DNA from: a virus
DNA length: 56,710 nt
Virus record (IMG/VR): IMGVR_UViG_3300031256_000055
Coordinates: 1-56,710 of that record
Strand: one strand, 5' to 3'
The notes beneath the pieces were generated by a model that saw nothing but the letters and a program-made list of their open reading frames with translations, was not told where the DNA came from and ran no database searches. This document shows, one piece after another, positions 48,610-55,900 of the stretch. The position numbers and the translations under genes are program-made. Numbering within the stretch: position 1 is the first letter of the stretch; the number at the start of each line of letters is the position of its first letter.

Positions 48610-48965
48610 AGAAAGCATATATTAAAATTCACAAAAAAAGGTTATTTCACATAAGTATTATATTGATTTTGTTTTTATTTATAATAATTGGAAGTTTTTA
48701 TTTATGTACAATAGCTAAAAATAAAGTTGGTATATTATTTCTTTTAGCTATTGTTTTTAATGCTGGATGGTATTTACATGAATATAGAATGTGGGTTGAC
48801 AAAAAATATCCTGAAAAAGAAGAGTGTTGTGGAAATTGTTTTTTCCATTACATAGATCCTTATGAGATTCATCGATGTAATGAAAAAAATATGTATAAAC
48901 CATATGTTGATGACCTTGATTATGTATGTAATTATTATAAGAATAAGGATAAACAAGATGAATAA
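48606..48965 (+). CDS. membrane protein with cytoplasmic Cys cluster
   Basis: A 119-residue protein with two transmembrane helices (about 15-36 and 40-58) and a Cys-rich end (CCGNCFFHYI, HRC, VCNYY) that may bind metal. Function unknown. Confidence 0.7.
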   Translation: MKKAYIKIHKKRLFHISIILILFLFIIIGSFYLCTIAKNKVGILFLLAIVFNAGWYLHEYRMWVDKKYPEKEECCGNCFFHYIDPYEIHRCNEKNMYKPYVDDLDYVCNYYKNKDKQDE

Positions 48966-49143
48966 AATCGAAATAGATAATAAGATAAAAGAACTTAAAG
49001 AACAACTCTCAGAGGTGGAAGGAACCGAAACGGAAATATACACCCGTATCGTTGGATATTATCGCCCGGTAAAAAACTGGAATAAAGGGCAGGCTGCTCA
49101 ACGATCGCATAGGGTTAATTTTGATATAAAGAAAACAGTTTAA
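48958..49143 (+). CDS. small protein resembling the C-terminal tail of anaerobic ribonucleotide reductase
   Basis: A 61-residue protein: a short coiled helix (KIKELKEQLSEVE), then TEIYTRIVGYYRPVKNWNKGQ. That second part matches the characteristic C-terminal end of NrdD (class III ribonucleotide reductase: E-x-Y-x-R-x-x-G-Y-x-R-P-x-x-x-W-N-x-G-K). The NrdD glycyl radical and zinc Cys residues are missing. It overlaps the previous gene by 8 nt. Could bind the NrdD partner or NrdG, or serve a new role. Confidence 0.7.
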   Translation: MNKIEIDNKIKELKEQLSEVEGTETEIYTRIVGYYRPVKNWNKGQAAQRSHRVNFDIKKTV

Positions 49144-49275
49144 CCCCGTACGTTGTGCGGATAATATATTTTACGATACTCTTTTCCAAGGAGGCTGGTA
49201 TATAAAAATACGTTTGTAGTAGTAGATAAGGTAATCGGTCCGGAGTAGTAGCCGGGCCGGGGTTATAAGGAGGGT
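49141..49275 (+). ncRNA. structured leader RNA upstream of SSB operon
   Basis: TAACCCC (49141-49147) pairs with GGGGTTA (49259-49265) and closes a 125-nt domain immediately upstream of the RBS AAGGAGG (49268-49274). Inside: hairpin GGTCCGG (49237-49243) with CCGGGCC (49252-49258), loop AGTAGTAG. A second Shine-Dalgarno-like sequence, AAGGAGG, lies in a short CCA/TGG stem at 49188-49200 with no start codon in frame nearby. The segment at 49245-49256 (GTAGTAGCCGGG) mimics the RBS region of the structural operon. Probably regulates 49279 and ssb. Confidence 0.6.
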
Positions 49276-49278
49276 TAA

Positions 49279-49500
49279 ATGAAAACAATAGATATTAAGA
49301 TTAGTGAATTGTGTGATGAGATAGATTACTGGAAAGAAAGGTGTTTTGATGCCAGGGAAGAACTTGAAAATATCAAAGCTAAATATCATAAACAAACCAT
49401 AAATTCTATCAAACATAATGAACATATGATGGGTAATTTTTTAAAATTGGCTTTAACTTCGGATTTAACTAAATTACAAAAAGCCTTTAAGGAGGAATAA
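49279..49500 (+). CDS. hypothetical coiled-coil protein
   Basis: A 73-residue helical protein with heptads in the middle (ISELCDEIDYWKERCFDAREELENIKAKY). RBS AAGGAGGGTTAA. Directly before ssb with no spacing; may be an SSB partner. Confidence 0.7.
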   Translation: MKTIDIKISELCDEIDYWKERCFDAREELENIKAKYHKQTINSIKHNEHMMGNFLKLALTSDLTKLQKAFKEE

Positions 49501-49890
49501 ATGGACTTCAAAAACGATTTAAATCATGTGATATTAACCGGGCGATTGACCAGAGACCCGGAATTAAAGTATACGAATTCCGGTATGGCTACATGTCAAT
49601 TCGACATAGCGGTTAACAAGAAGTACAAAAAAGATAATGAAGAAATAAAAAAGGTGTTATACGTTACCATAAAAACCTGGGGAAAATCCGCCGAAAATTT
49701 CAACCAATATAAAAAGAAAGGTGATATAATCCGGGTTATAGGTGAACTTGATTGCTCAATCTGGAAAGACGACCAGGATAAAAACCACCGGAAAGATTTT
49801 GTGAATGCGGTAACGATTGAATACGGATACTCCGATAAAAAACAGGATGGATCCGGAGTTGATATATCGGATGATGATATACCATTTTAA
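49501..49890 (+). CDS. ssb: single-stranded DNA-binding protein
   Basis: A 129-residue OB-fold protein: NHVILTGRLTRDPELKYT, ATCQFDIAVNKKY, VTIKTWGKSAENFNQYKKKGD, IRVIGELD. The C-terminal DDDIPF tail is the standard docking peptide for partners. It coats ssDNA in replication and recombination. Preceded by the structured leader and followed by an attenuator-like region. Confidence 0.95.
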   Translation: MDFKNDLNHVILTGRLTRDPELKYTNSGMATCQFDIAVNKKYKKDNEEIKKVLYVTIKTWGKSAENFNQYKKKGDIIRVIGELDCSIWKDDQDKNHRKDFVNAVTIEYGYSDKKQDGSGVDISDDDIPF

Positions 49891-49929
49891 CCCCAGGTTA
49901 ACCTAAGGTAAAACTAAGGTTTGTTATGC

Positions 49930-49958
49930 TTGACTTTATGAAGTTATTTTATTATGTT
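49930..49958 (+). promoter_or_regulatory. candidate promoter after ssb
   Basis: TTGACT (49930-49935), 17 bp spacer, TATGTT (49953-49958). It lacks a TACCC operator. Would transcribe a short structured RNA that ends at 50078, or at the second terminator. Confidence 0.5.
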
Positions 49959-49964
49959 TGTTGT

Positions 49965-50078
49965 AATGAAAACAGACCGGATTAAATTGACCGGCGGAAA
50001 GCATTAGGAGAGACGCAGGTTTGAAACTGCATGAGGGGGGAGTTCGATGGCATGATCCTTTAACCCCTCATTTTTTTT
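49965..50078 (+). ncRNA. candidate small RNA with terminator
   Basis: Short hairpins CCGG...CCGG (49977-49994) and GCAG...CTGC (50015-50030), then ATGAGGGG (50031-50038) with CCCCTCAT (50064-50071), followed by eight T. It looks like an independent RNA or an attenuator leader behind the 49930 promoter. Confidence 0.5.
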
Positions 50079-50108
50079 ATTCAGCCACGTGAATAACGGT
50101 TATTATTG

Positions 50109-50169
50109 GGTTTTTGTGGGGTTTAACCCGGGTTCGTGGCTGGCTCGGGGCCCTGCAAAAACCTTTTTT
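50109..50169 (+). terminator. second, very long terminator or attenuator hairpin
   Basis: GGTTTTTGTGGGG (50109-50121) with CCCTGCAAAAACC (50151-50163): 13 base pairs (two G-U) then TTTTTT. Its loop includes AACCCGGGTT. The RBS of the next gene follows 5 nt after the T run. Confidence 0.7.
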
Positions 50170-50187
50170 ATTGTAAGGAGTGAATTG

Positions 50188-50673
50188 TTGAATATTGATT
50201 CTGATTTTTTGAAAACAAAACTTTTATTTTATTGGCGATTTAAACGCGGATATTATTATTGTGCAACGGAAGTGAATACAGGGAAAGAAATTGCAGATGT
50301 GATGTTATGTAATGATAAGGAAATAATTGAAATTGAGGTAAAAATAACATTCAGTGATTTTATAGCTGATTTTAAAAAACCTAAACATTATATACATCAA
50401 GCAAACAAAAGAGAATATCATTATTTAAAATCAAACAAATTCTTCTTTTGTGTTCATCCTGATATATCAGATAGATGTAAAACATATTTAGATGAAAATA
50501 ATTATCAATATGGATTAATTACTTTTAGAGGAAAATTGATTATATTAAAATCATGTAGAAAATTAAAAAAAATAGATACCCGTGAATTTAATTTTGTAAA
50601 AAATGAAATAATTAGAAGGGCTACGAGTGAATTAGTAAATCTAAGGGAGGCAAAAACATGTCAGCTGAAATAA
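50188..50673 (+). CDS. MmcB-like PD-(D/E)XK domain protein
   Basis: About 161 residues from TTG 50188 (AAGGAG 7 nt upstream; TTG 50185 is also possible). EVNTGKEIADVMLCNDKEIIEIEVKITFSDFIADF, then KPKHYI, KSNKFFFCVHPDI and YQYGLITF fit the MmcB/DUF-type family with a restriction-nuclease-like fold, common in phages. A longer frame from GTG 50089 would include the terminator hairpin and lacks an RBS, so I reject it. Likely acts in DNA repair or processing. Confidence 0.75.
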   Translation: MNIDSDFLKTKLLFYWRFKRGYYYCATEVNTGKEIADVMLCNDKEIIEIEVKITFSDFIADFKKPKHYIHQANKREYHYLKSNKFFFCVHPDISDRCKTYLDENNYQYGLITFRGKLIILKSCRKLKKIDTREFNFVKNEIIRRATSELVNLREAKTCQLK

Positions 50674-50822
50674 TAGAAATGATAAATGAATTGCGATCCC
50701 GAATTGATTCATTACAACAAGCCTTGATTGAAGAACGCAAATTAAGTTTCGACTTAGCTAAAGAAATTGAACGGCTCAACCGGATTATAGCAGAAAATAA
50801 TGACAAGGATGATGGAAAATGA
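50658..50822 (+). CDS. small coiled-coil protein
   Basis: A 54-residue coiled coil (ELRSRIDSLQQALIEERKL), RBS AAGGGAGGCAAAAAC. Overlaps neighbours on both sides. Function unknown. Confidence 0.65.
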   Translation: MSAEIIEMINELRSRIDSLQQALIEERKLSFDLAKEIERLNRIIAENNDKDDGK

Positions 50823-51220
50823 ATTTAAATAAAGAAGAAAAACATATATTATTACATACTTTGGGATTATCAAATATCAGGTGGTACGATAAAGATAAAA
50901 TAAAAAATCCATACCGGAATAGATTTTACACCTCAGAAAATACAACAGATTACCCGATTATAAAAAGCTTAATTGATAAAGATTTAATGCAAGATACGGG
51001 GAAAGGGTGTGGAAATAATGACCAATCGAATTGTCGGTATTTTTTTGCTACTTTGAAAGGAATTGAAACTGCTCAAAGAATAGTGCTTGAGTCTATACCT
51101 AAACTATCCAGGTCAAAAAAAAGATATCAATTATATTTACACATGGAAGTAGATGAACCTTTTATAAACTGGTTAAAAAATCCGTATTGGGATGATTGTC
51201 GAAAACGGAACGGAGTGTGA
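50819..51220 (+). CDS. hypothetical protein, possible winged helix
   Basis: A 133-residue protein with helical start, then YPIIKSLIDKDLMQDTG and a FFATLKGIETAQR part that looks like a wHTH recognition region. No clear family. Confidence 0.65.
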   Translation: MNLNKEEKHILLHTLGLSNIRWYDKDKIKNPYRNRFYTSENTTDYPIIKSLIDKDLMQDTGKGCGNNDQSNCRYFFATLKGIETAQRIVLESIPKLSRSKKRYQLYLHMEVDEPFINWLKNPYWDDCRKRNGV

Positions 51221-51221
51221 A

Positions 51222-51548
51222 ATGAAAATCTCTAAAAATATAAGGATAGCACAAGAAATTATTATTTGCTGCAAATGTAAAAAAGGAATTCATATTGGTG
51301 AAGCGTACTGGGTTCATGGCAAGCTATCACTACATATTTTATGCAAACAAAAAAACAGTGATTATCAATATAAATCCGGCGATAAAGTCAAGGTTGAGAT
51401 TTTCCCTGGGAATTGGATTTCAGGGGTTTTCCAGTCTTACGTTCCGGTATCGCTTAAGGAAAATCATTATTATAATATAAGTCTTAATCTCGGGGATGGG
51501 AAGTATAAGATTCAATCATCCCCCGAGAAAGTGAAGAAGGTAAAATGA
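51222..51548 (+). CDS. hypothetical protein with CxxC site
   Basis: A 108-residue protein from ATG 51222 (CGGAG 6 nt upstream). CCKCKKGI with HILC form a possible zinc site; second half is SH3-like (YKSGDKVKVEIFPGNWISGVF). Function unknown. Confidence 0.65.
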   Translation: MKISKNIRIAQEIIICCKCKKGIHIGEAYWVHGKLSLHILCKQKNSDYQYKSGDKVKVEIFPGNWISGVFQSYVPVSLKENHYYNISLNLGDGKYKIQSSPEKVKKVK

Positions 51549-51928
51549 AAGAAGTTGAATGTCTTAATTGTTCAAATAGAATAAAGAAAACACAAGGTTA
51601 TTTCTCAACTCTTATTGAGTGGTGCTCAAGAGCAAGAAGGCCTATTACTGACTTGGGGGAATGTCCTTTAAAGAAAAAGGATATTAAATCAATTATAAAA
51701 TATAATATTCAGAATGCTAAAAATTTTTTAATGGAAACTTCTTCCTTGCCTATGGGGATGAAAACCCATGATATAATATCCAATAGAGCAAAATTAGAAT
51801 ATTGCTTAAAAAAGTTTAGAATTTCTAAAGTTAAAAGTTTGAACGATGATAATTTTAAAGAAATATTACGTTATGTAATTTTAATAAAATCTTTCTATTT
51901 TGATATTATGAAAACAAAAGGAAGGTAA
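51545..51928 (+). CDS. hypothetical protein with N-terminal Cys cluster
   Basis: A 127-residue protein; residues 5-40 hold ECLNC...WC...ECP, a probable zinc-binding finger, followed by helices. ATGA overlap with upstream gene. No known family. Confidence 0.65.
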   Translation: MKEVECLNCSNRIKKTQGYFSTLIEWCSRARRPITDLGECPLKKKDIKSIIKYNIQNAKNFLMETSSLPMGMKTHDIISNRAKLEYCLKKFRISKVKSLNDDNFKEILRYVILIKSFYFDIMKTKGR

Positions 51929-51932
51929 ACCT

Positions 51933-52130
51933 ATGATAACAGATAAAACCCGTGAAAAATGGGATGAAAAAATTGATAGTATTTTTACTTGTTTAGTTGC
52001 TGGAAACATTTCTTGTACAGATTGGGAAATAGAATTTATTGATTCGATTTTCGAGAAACGAGAAAAGGGAATTGATTTATCATATCGACAATCTAAAACA
52101 TTAAATAAAATATTTGGAAAAATTAAGTAA
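51933..52130 (+). CDS. hypothetical small protein
   Basis: A 65-residue helical protein with RBS GGAAGGTAAACCT. No known family. Confidence 0.6.
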   Translation: MITDKTREKWDEKIDSIFTCLVAGNISCTDWEIEFIDSIFEKREKGIDLSYRQSKTLNKIFGKIK

Positions 52131-52142
52131 GGAGAAAAAGCT

Positions 52143-52400
52143 GTGAAAACAAAATATAAATATATCGAAATGCAAAAAATGGAAACTATTGATAAAAATA
52201 GAAAAACTGATATTTATATAATTAAAAATATAAAATCACAATCAGGAATTGGAAAAATAAAATGGAATCCAGGTTGGCGTCAATATTGTTTTTTCCCGGA
52301 TAATGAAACTGTTTTTTCACAAGGATGTCTTGATGATATAGGAGATTTTTTATGGCAATTAAAACAAGAAAAATCAAGTAAGGAGAAAGGCGATGGATAA
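52143..52400 (+). CDS. hypothetical protein, GTG start
   Basis: An 85-residue protein from GTG 52143 (AAGGAG, 8 nt). Beta-rich with a WNPGWRQYCFFP part seen in small phage proteins of unknown function. Overlaps the next gene by 8 nt. Confidence 0.65.
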   Translation: MKTKYKYIEMQKMETIDKNRKTDIYIIKNIKSQSGIGKIKWNPGWRQYCFFPDNETVFSQGCLDDIGDFLWQLKQEKSSKEKGDG

Positions 52401-52722
52401 TTGTGTAAAAAAATTTGATGATATATGTAATTTGTTAAAATCAATTTCTACTGTTACCATATGGCCATTCATATGTATAAGAGATATATGTTTTGAAATT
52501 AAATGTATTCCAAATATTGTTTTTAAAATAACATATTATAAAAATATTTCTACATTATATTTATACACAAAAGACAAAAAATCTATCATTAATAAAATAT
52601 ATCACTTAGAATTCAAATTTAACAAAATGGAATTAAGTTCTACATGGCCCAATAGTCATAAATTAGATTTAATGTTATATAGAGAAGACAATCTTGTTTC
52701 TGTTATTGGTGTTGAATTATAA
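52393..52722 (+). CDS. hypothetical protein
   Basis: A 109-residue protein, RBS AAGGAGAAAGGCG. Beta and helix mixed; no known family. Confidence 0.65.
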   Translation: MDNCVKKFDDICNLLKSISTVTIWPFICIRDICFEIKCIPNIVFKITYYKNISTLYLYTKDKKSIINKIYHLEFKFNKMELSSTWPNSHKLDLMLYREDNLVSVIGVEL

Positions 52723-52745
52723 CTAAAACGATAAGGAGAAAACCG

Positions 52746-53102
52746 ATGTATAAAATGCCTAAATTAGCAATAATTACAATTTTAATTTTATTGATAGGCT
52801 TGAATTTTTGTGTAGTATATTTAATTTGGATTGTTTCACAAAGGAATCAAATCTTAACCATCGATCAAGACCAATATATTATAATATTTTTTATTATTTC
52901 AATTTTTTCGTTTGTTTCAGGCATCCTGTTTTTAGCCGGTCAAAAATCCTGGACCATGGAAAACTTGTGTAGTCGGATAGAAAACTCCCGGACTATAAAC
53001 AATTGTATCCTATTACTTGATCAACGTAAAAAGGAAATTGACGATGGTATACCTGACTTTGTAGAAGTCAAAATTGTTACGCCCTCAAAAAATAAACTAT
53101 AA
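52746..53102 (+). CDS. small membrane protein
   Basis: A 118-residue protein with two helices (residues about 7-28 and 41-63) and a soluble C-terminus. RBS AAGGAGAAAACCG. Function unknown. Confidence 0.7.
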   Translation: MYKMPKLAIITILILLIGLNFCVVYLIWIVSQRNQILTIDQDQYIIIFFIISIFSFVSGILFLAGQKSWTMENLCSRIENSRTINNCILLLDQRKKEIDDGIPDFVEVKIVTPSKNKL

Positions 53103-53114
53103 AGGAGTAGACCC

Positions 53115-53372
53115 ATGGAAAATATAAATAATAATTTAATCTGTTTATTAAAGGCTTACCCGAATGCTAAAATATACACCCTAACTCATGCTGAGGTTGT
53201 GTGTGATGATTATGGGTATTGGCAAGGGAAAATTGAAAAAGTTTATTATGGTAAATTCTGGAATGATGATTGTAATTTATTTTTGAACGAGAAAGATGCC
53301 TTGAATTATCAGGAAGAATATAATTATAAAATGGAAGAAATTGTAGGCATTATAATTTTAATCAATAATTAA
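53115..53372 (+). CDS. hypothetical protein
   Basis: An 85-residue protein with RBS AAGGAGTAGACCC. Tyr/Trp-rich centre (DDYGYWQGKIEKVYYGKFWND), possibly related to small DUF proteins of Gram-positive and Gram-negative phages. Function unknown. Confidence 0.65.
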   Translation: MENINNNLICLLKAYPNAKIYTLTHAEVVCDDYGYWQGKIEKVYYGKFWNDDCNLFLNEKDALNYQEEYNYKMEEIVGIIILINN

Positions 53373-53383
53373 AACAGGAAACC

Positions 53384-55678
53384 ATGAAATATAAGCCGAT
53401 AATAAATCCAAAACTTCCACCATTCAAGGATGAAGACTATAAAAAACTCGGGGAATTTAAAAAAGCATATAAGTATACAAACGAATTGGGCGAATGGATT
53501 TATTGTACTGCTTGTTACTTGTTAGATGGTAAACGTAATTATCATAAATTTATATACAACGAAAAAGAAAATGAATGGTCCCGGGAAGTTAATATAAAAA
53601 ATAATGTATTGTATAATCTGGATAAAATATACAAATATCATGGTCGTGATATAGTAATGGTCGATGAAGAATCCAGTATTTCAATATTAGAAGAATCTAA
53701 CCCTGATGATTTTATTTTTACCACTTACACCGGAACACCGGCAGACATAGAAACGACCGATTTAAAACCGTTATTGAATCGTGAAGTTTTTTATTGGTCT
53801 GGGTCATGGATGATCTCAAAGGCTATAAGAAAGTACATAAAATTAAAAATGAAACATTTCATTATTGTCGAACCATTGATTGATCGGCAGGGATGGAATA
53901 TAACCGATGATTTAAAAGCGATTGGGTTTGAGCCAGAGCAAATAAAGAAATACATATACAATATACAAGATACCATCGAAGATAATGAAGAGTTAAAAGA
54001 AAAAGATAAAAAGAAAACAATTGAAGAGATGGAATTTCCGTTTCAATTGTTAGGGTATGGTCAAGGGTATATGTACATTCTCCCTGGGGAAACAGGACAA
54101 ATATTAAAAATTAAACAGGGGACGTTAAATATGAACCATTTAAAAGCTATAGCGCCTTTGGAATTCTGGCAACAATATGCGGGTTTCCCTTGTAAAACAG
54201 GTGTGCGTGTTGCCTGGGATATAGCTATTGACGATGTTATACGCAAATGTTACGCTATGGGACCATTCGACAAACAAAAGATACGGGGCCGGGGTGCTTG
54301 GCTTAATGAAGAAAATAATAATTTGATTATTCATACCGGTAAATATTTGATAGAACAGAATAAAAAAGTCGATGTGAGAAAGTATCAAATGAATGGATAC
54401 GTTTATGAGCGACTCCCGGAATTAAAATTATCAATAAAAAATGAAATGATAGAAGAAGCTGACCTAAAATTGATAATTGAATGTTTTGGGTATCTGGCGA
54501 TTGAAACAAAACTACAATTAAACTTGCTTATAGGATGGTGCGTGTTAGCTCCGTTTTGTGGTGCGTTAACTTGGCGGCCTCACATATGGGTAACGGGTGG
54601 AGCCGGGACGGGTAAATCTACTATTATTCAAAAAATCATATGGAAAATGCTTGGACCCTTCAAAGTATGCCCGAAAGGTGACAGTAGCGCCGCTGGAATT
54701 TTCCAGTATCAAACTAATGATTCATTGGCAATATGCTATGATGAGGCAGAAGCGAGTACAAATAAAATAGATAATATAAGGGCTATCCTGGATATAGCCA
54801 GGGCAGCGTCAAGTTCCGGGGGTGAAGAAAAATTATTAAAAGGAACATCCGATCAAACTGGTAAAGTATATGAGACAAACTCTATGTTTTGTCTTGGATC
54901 GGTTCATACCTTGTTGACTCAAAAAAGCGATACCCGGAGATTTTCTGTAATAAATTTAGAGAAGAATAATAGAATAGCCTGGAAGGATTTATCACCGAAA
55001 ATATTAAAAGCTTTCTCCACGGAAAATTGCGAAAAAATAAGATCATATATATATCATAATTGGCATATTGTAATTAAAAATATCGAAAATTTTAGTAATG
55101 CAGCCGGAACATATCTCAACGAAATGGGGTTAGGAGATCAAATAGGGACATTACTTGCCGGGTCTGCATCCTTGCTTAATATGAAAGAATATGATTATGA
55201 AACCTGCTATGAAATATGTAAAAAATATTTAGAAGATTTCAATACTGAAAGTGACCAGGTAACCGACGAATTAGAATGTCTAATAAAAATAATGACATCA
55301 AAAATAAGATATATAAATAATGCAGACCGGAACGAAGAAACCACCTTATTGAATCTTATAAATATGGCCGCTGGAAAAGCTGAGTATGAAACCGTTAACG
55401 GTAGGGCAAAACGGGAATTGTATAAATATGGTATCAACTATAGCGAAAAAAATGAAATGATATACATTGCAATAAATTATCAATGGATAAAGGATATATT
55501 AAAAAATACACCTTGGGTGCACAACTATCATAAAATATTGATGAGACTTGATATAGTGGAAGATAAAACCGTTACGAGTGGGTTTGGGTCATATTATAAT
55601 GGTAGAGCTATCGCTATCAAGGCGGAATATATTTTTAGATTGTCTGATGATCAAATATTTATGGAAGCGGGGTTTTGA
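53384..55678 (+). CDS. primase/helicase-like replication ATPase with degenerate TOPRIM domain
   Basis: A 764-residue protein. The C-terminal half holds Walker A GGAGTGKS (405-412) and Walker B CYDEAE (D453, E454), plus GSVHTLLTQKSDTRRFSVI (sensor and arginine region), of the DUF927/plasmid-phage replication helicase type. Residues 75-165 align by order with TOPRIM primases: LYNLDKIYKYHGRDIVMVDEE in place of a VVEGE strand, and FYWSGSW where WPDND is expected. Both metal-binding motifs have lost key acidic residues. Likely replicative helicase or initiator of the phage; the primase activity is in doubt. RBS AGGAAACC. Confidence 0.82.
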   Translation: MKYKPIINPKLPPFKDEDYKKLGEFKKAYKYTNELGEWIYCTACYLLDGKRNYHKFIYNEKENEWSREVNIKNNVLYNLDKIYKYHGRDIVMVDEESSISILEESNPDDFIFTTYTGTPADIETTDLKPLLNREVFYWSGSWMISKAIRKYIKLKMKHFIIVEPLIDRQGWNITDDLKAIGFEPEQIKKYIYNIQDTIEDNEELKEKDKKKTIEEMEFPFQLLGYGQGYMYILPGETGQILKIKQGTLNMNHLKAIAPLEFWQQYAGFPCKTGVRVAWDIAIDDVIRKCYAMGPFDKQKIRGRGAWLNEENNNLIIHTGKYLIEQNKKVDVRKYQMNGYVYERLPELKLSIKNEMIEEADLKLIIECFGYLAIETKLQLNLLIGWCVLAPFCGALTWRPHIWVTGGAGTGKSTIIQKIIWKMLGPFKVCPKGDSSAAGIFQYQTNDSLAICYDEAEASTNKIDNIRAILDIARAASSSGGEEKLLKGTSDQTGKVYETNSMFCLGSVHTLLTQKSDTRRFSVINLEKNNRIAWKDLSPKILKAFSTENCEKIRSYIYHNWHIVIKNIENFSNAAGTYLNEMGLGDQIGTLLAGSASLLNMKEYDYETCYEICKKYLEDFNTESDQVTDELECLIKIMTSKIRYINNADRNEETTLLNLINMAAGKAEYETVNGRAKRELYKYGINYSEKNEMIYIAINYQWIKDILKNTPWVHNYHKILMRLDIVEDKTVTSGFGSYYNGRAIAIKAEYIFRLSDDQIFMEAGF

Positions 55679-55681
55679 GGT

Positions 55682-55900
55682 ATGGAGCAAGAACTATTCC
55701 CAGAAACCGAATATATAAATCAAGATATCCTTCGTTCATATTGGTGGTGGCGTAAAATATTTGGACATGAAAATTCTATAGACATGATGTGTCATGTTGC
55801 TTCCCGTAAAAATGCCAAAGAATGGATACAAGTAATAAAAAGCCAGTGCAAGATTATATATGATAAGAATATAAAATACAAACGGGTAAAAAAGAAATGA
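55682..55900 (+). CDS. hypothetical small protein
   Basis: A 72-residue protein with two Trp runs (RSYWWWRKIFG), RBS TGAGGT just before ATG, and an ATGA overlap with the helicase. Basic end. Between primase-like and helicase genes; a loader or accessory role is possible but unproven. Confidence 0.65.
   Translation: MEQELFPETEYINQDILRSYWWWRKIFGHENSIDMMCHVASRKNAKEWIQVIKSQCKIIYDKNIKYKRVKKK

Noticed and set aside
50089-50187. N-terminal extension of the MmcB-like gene from GTG 50089
   Set aside because: The segment contains a strong 13-bp hairpin followed by six T and has no RBS before the GTG; TTG 50185/50188 has AAGGAG.
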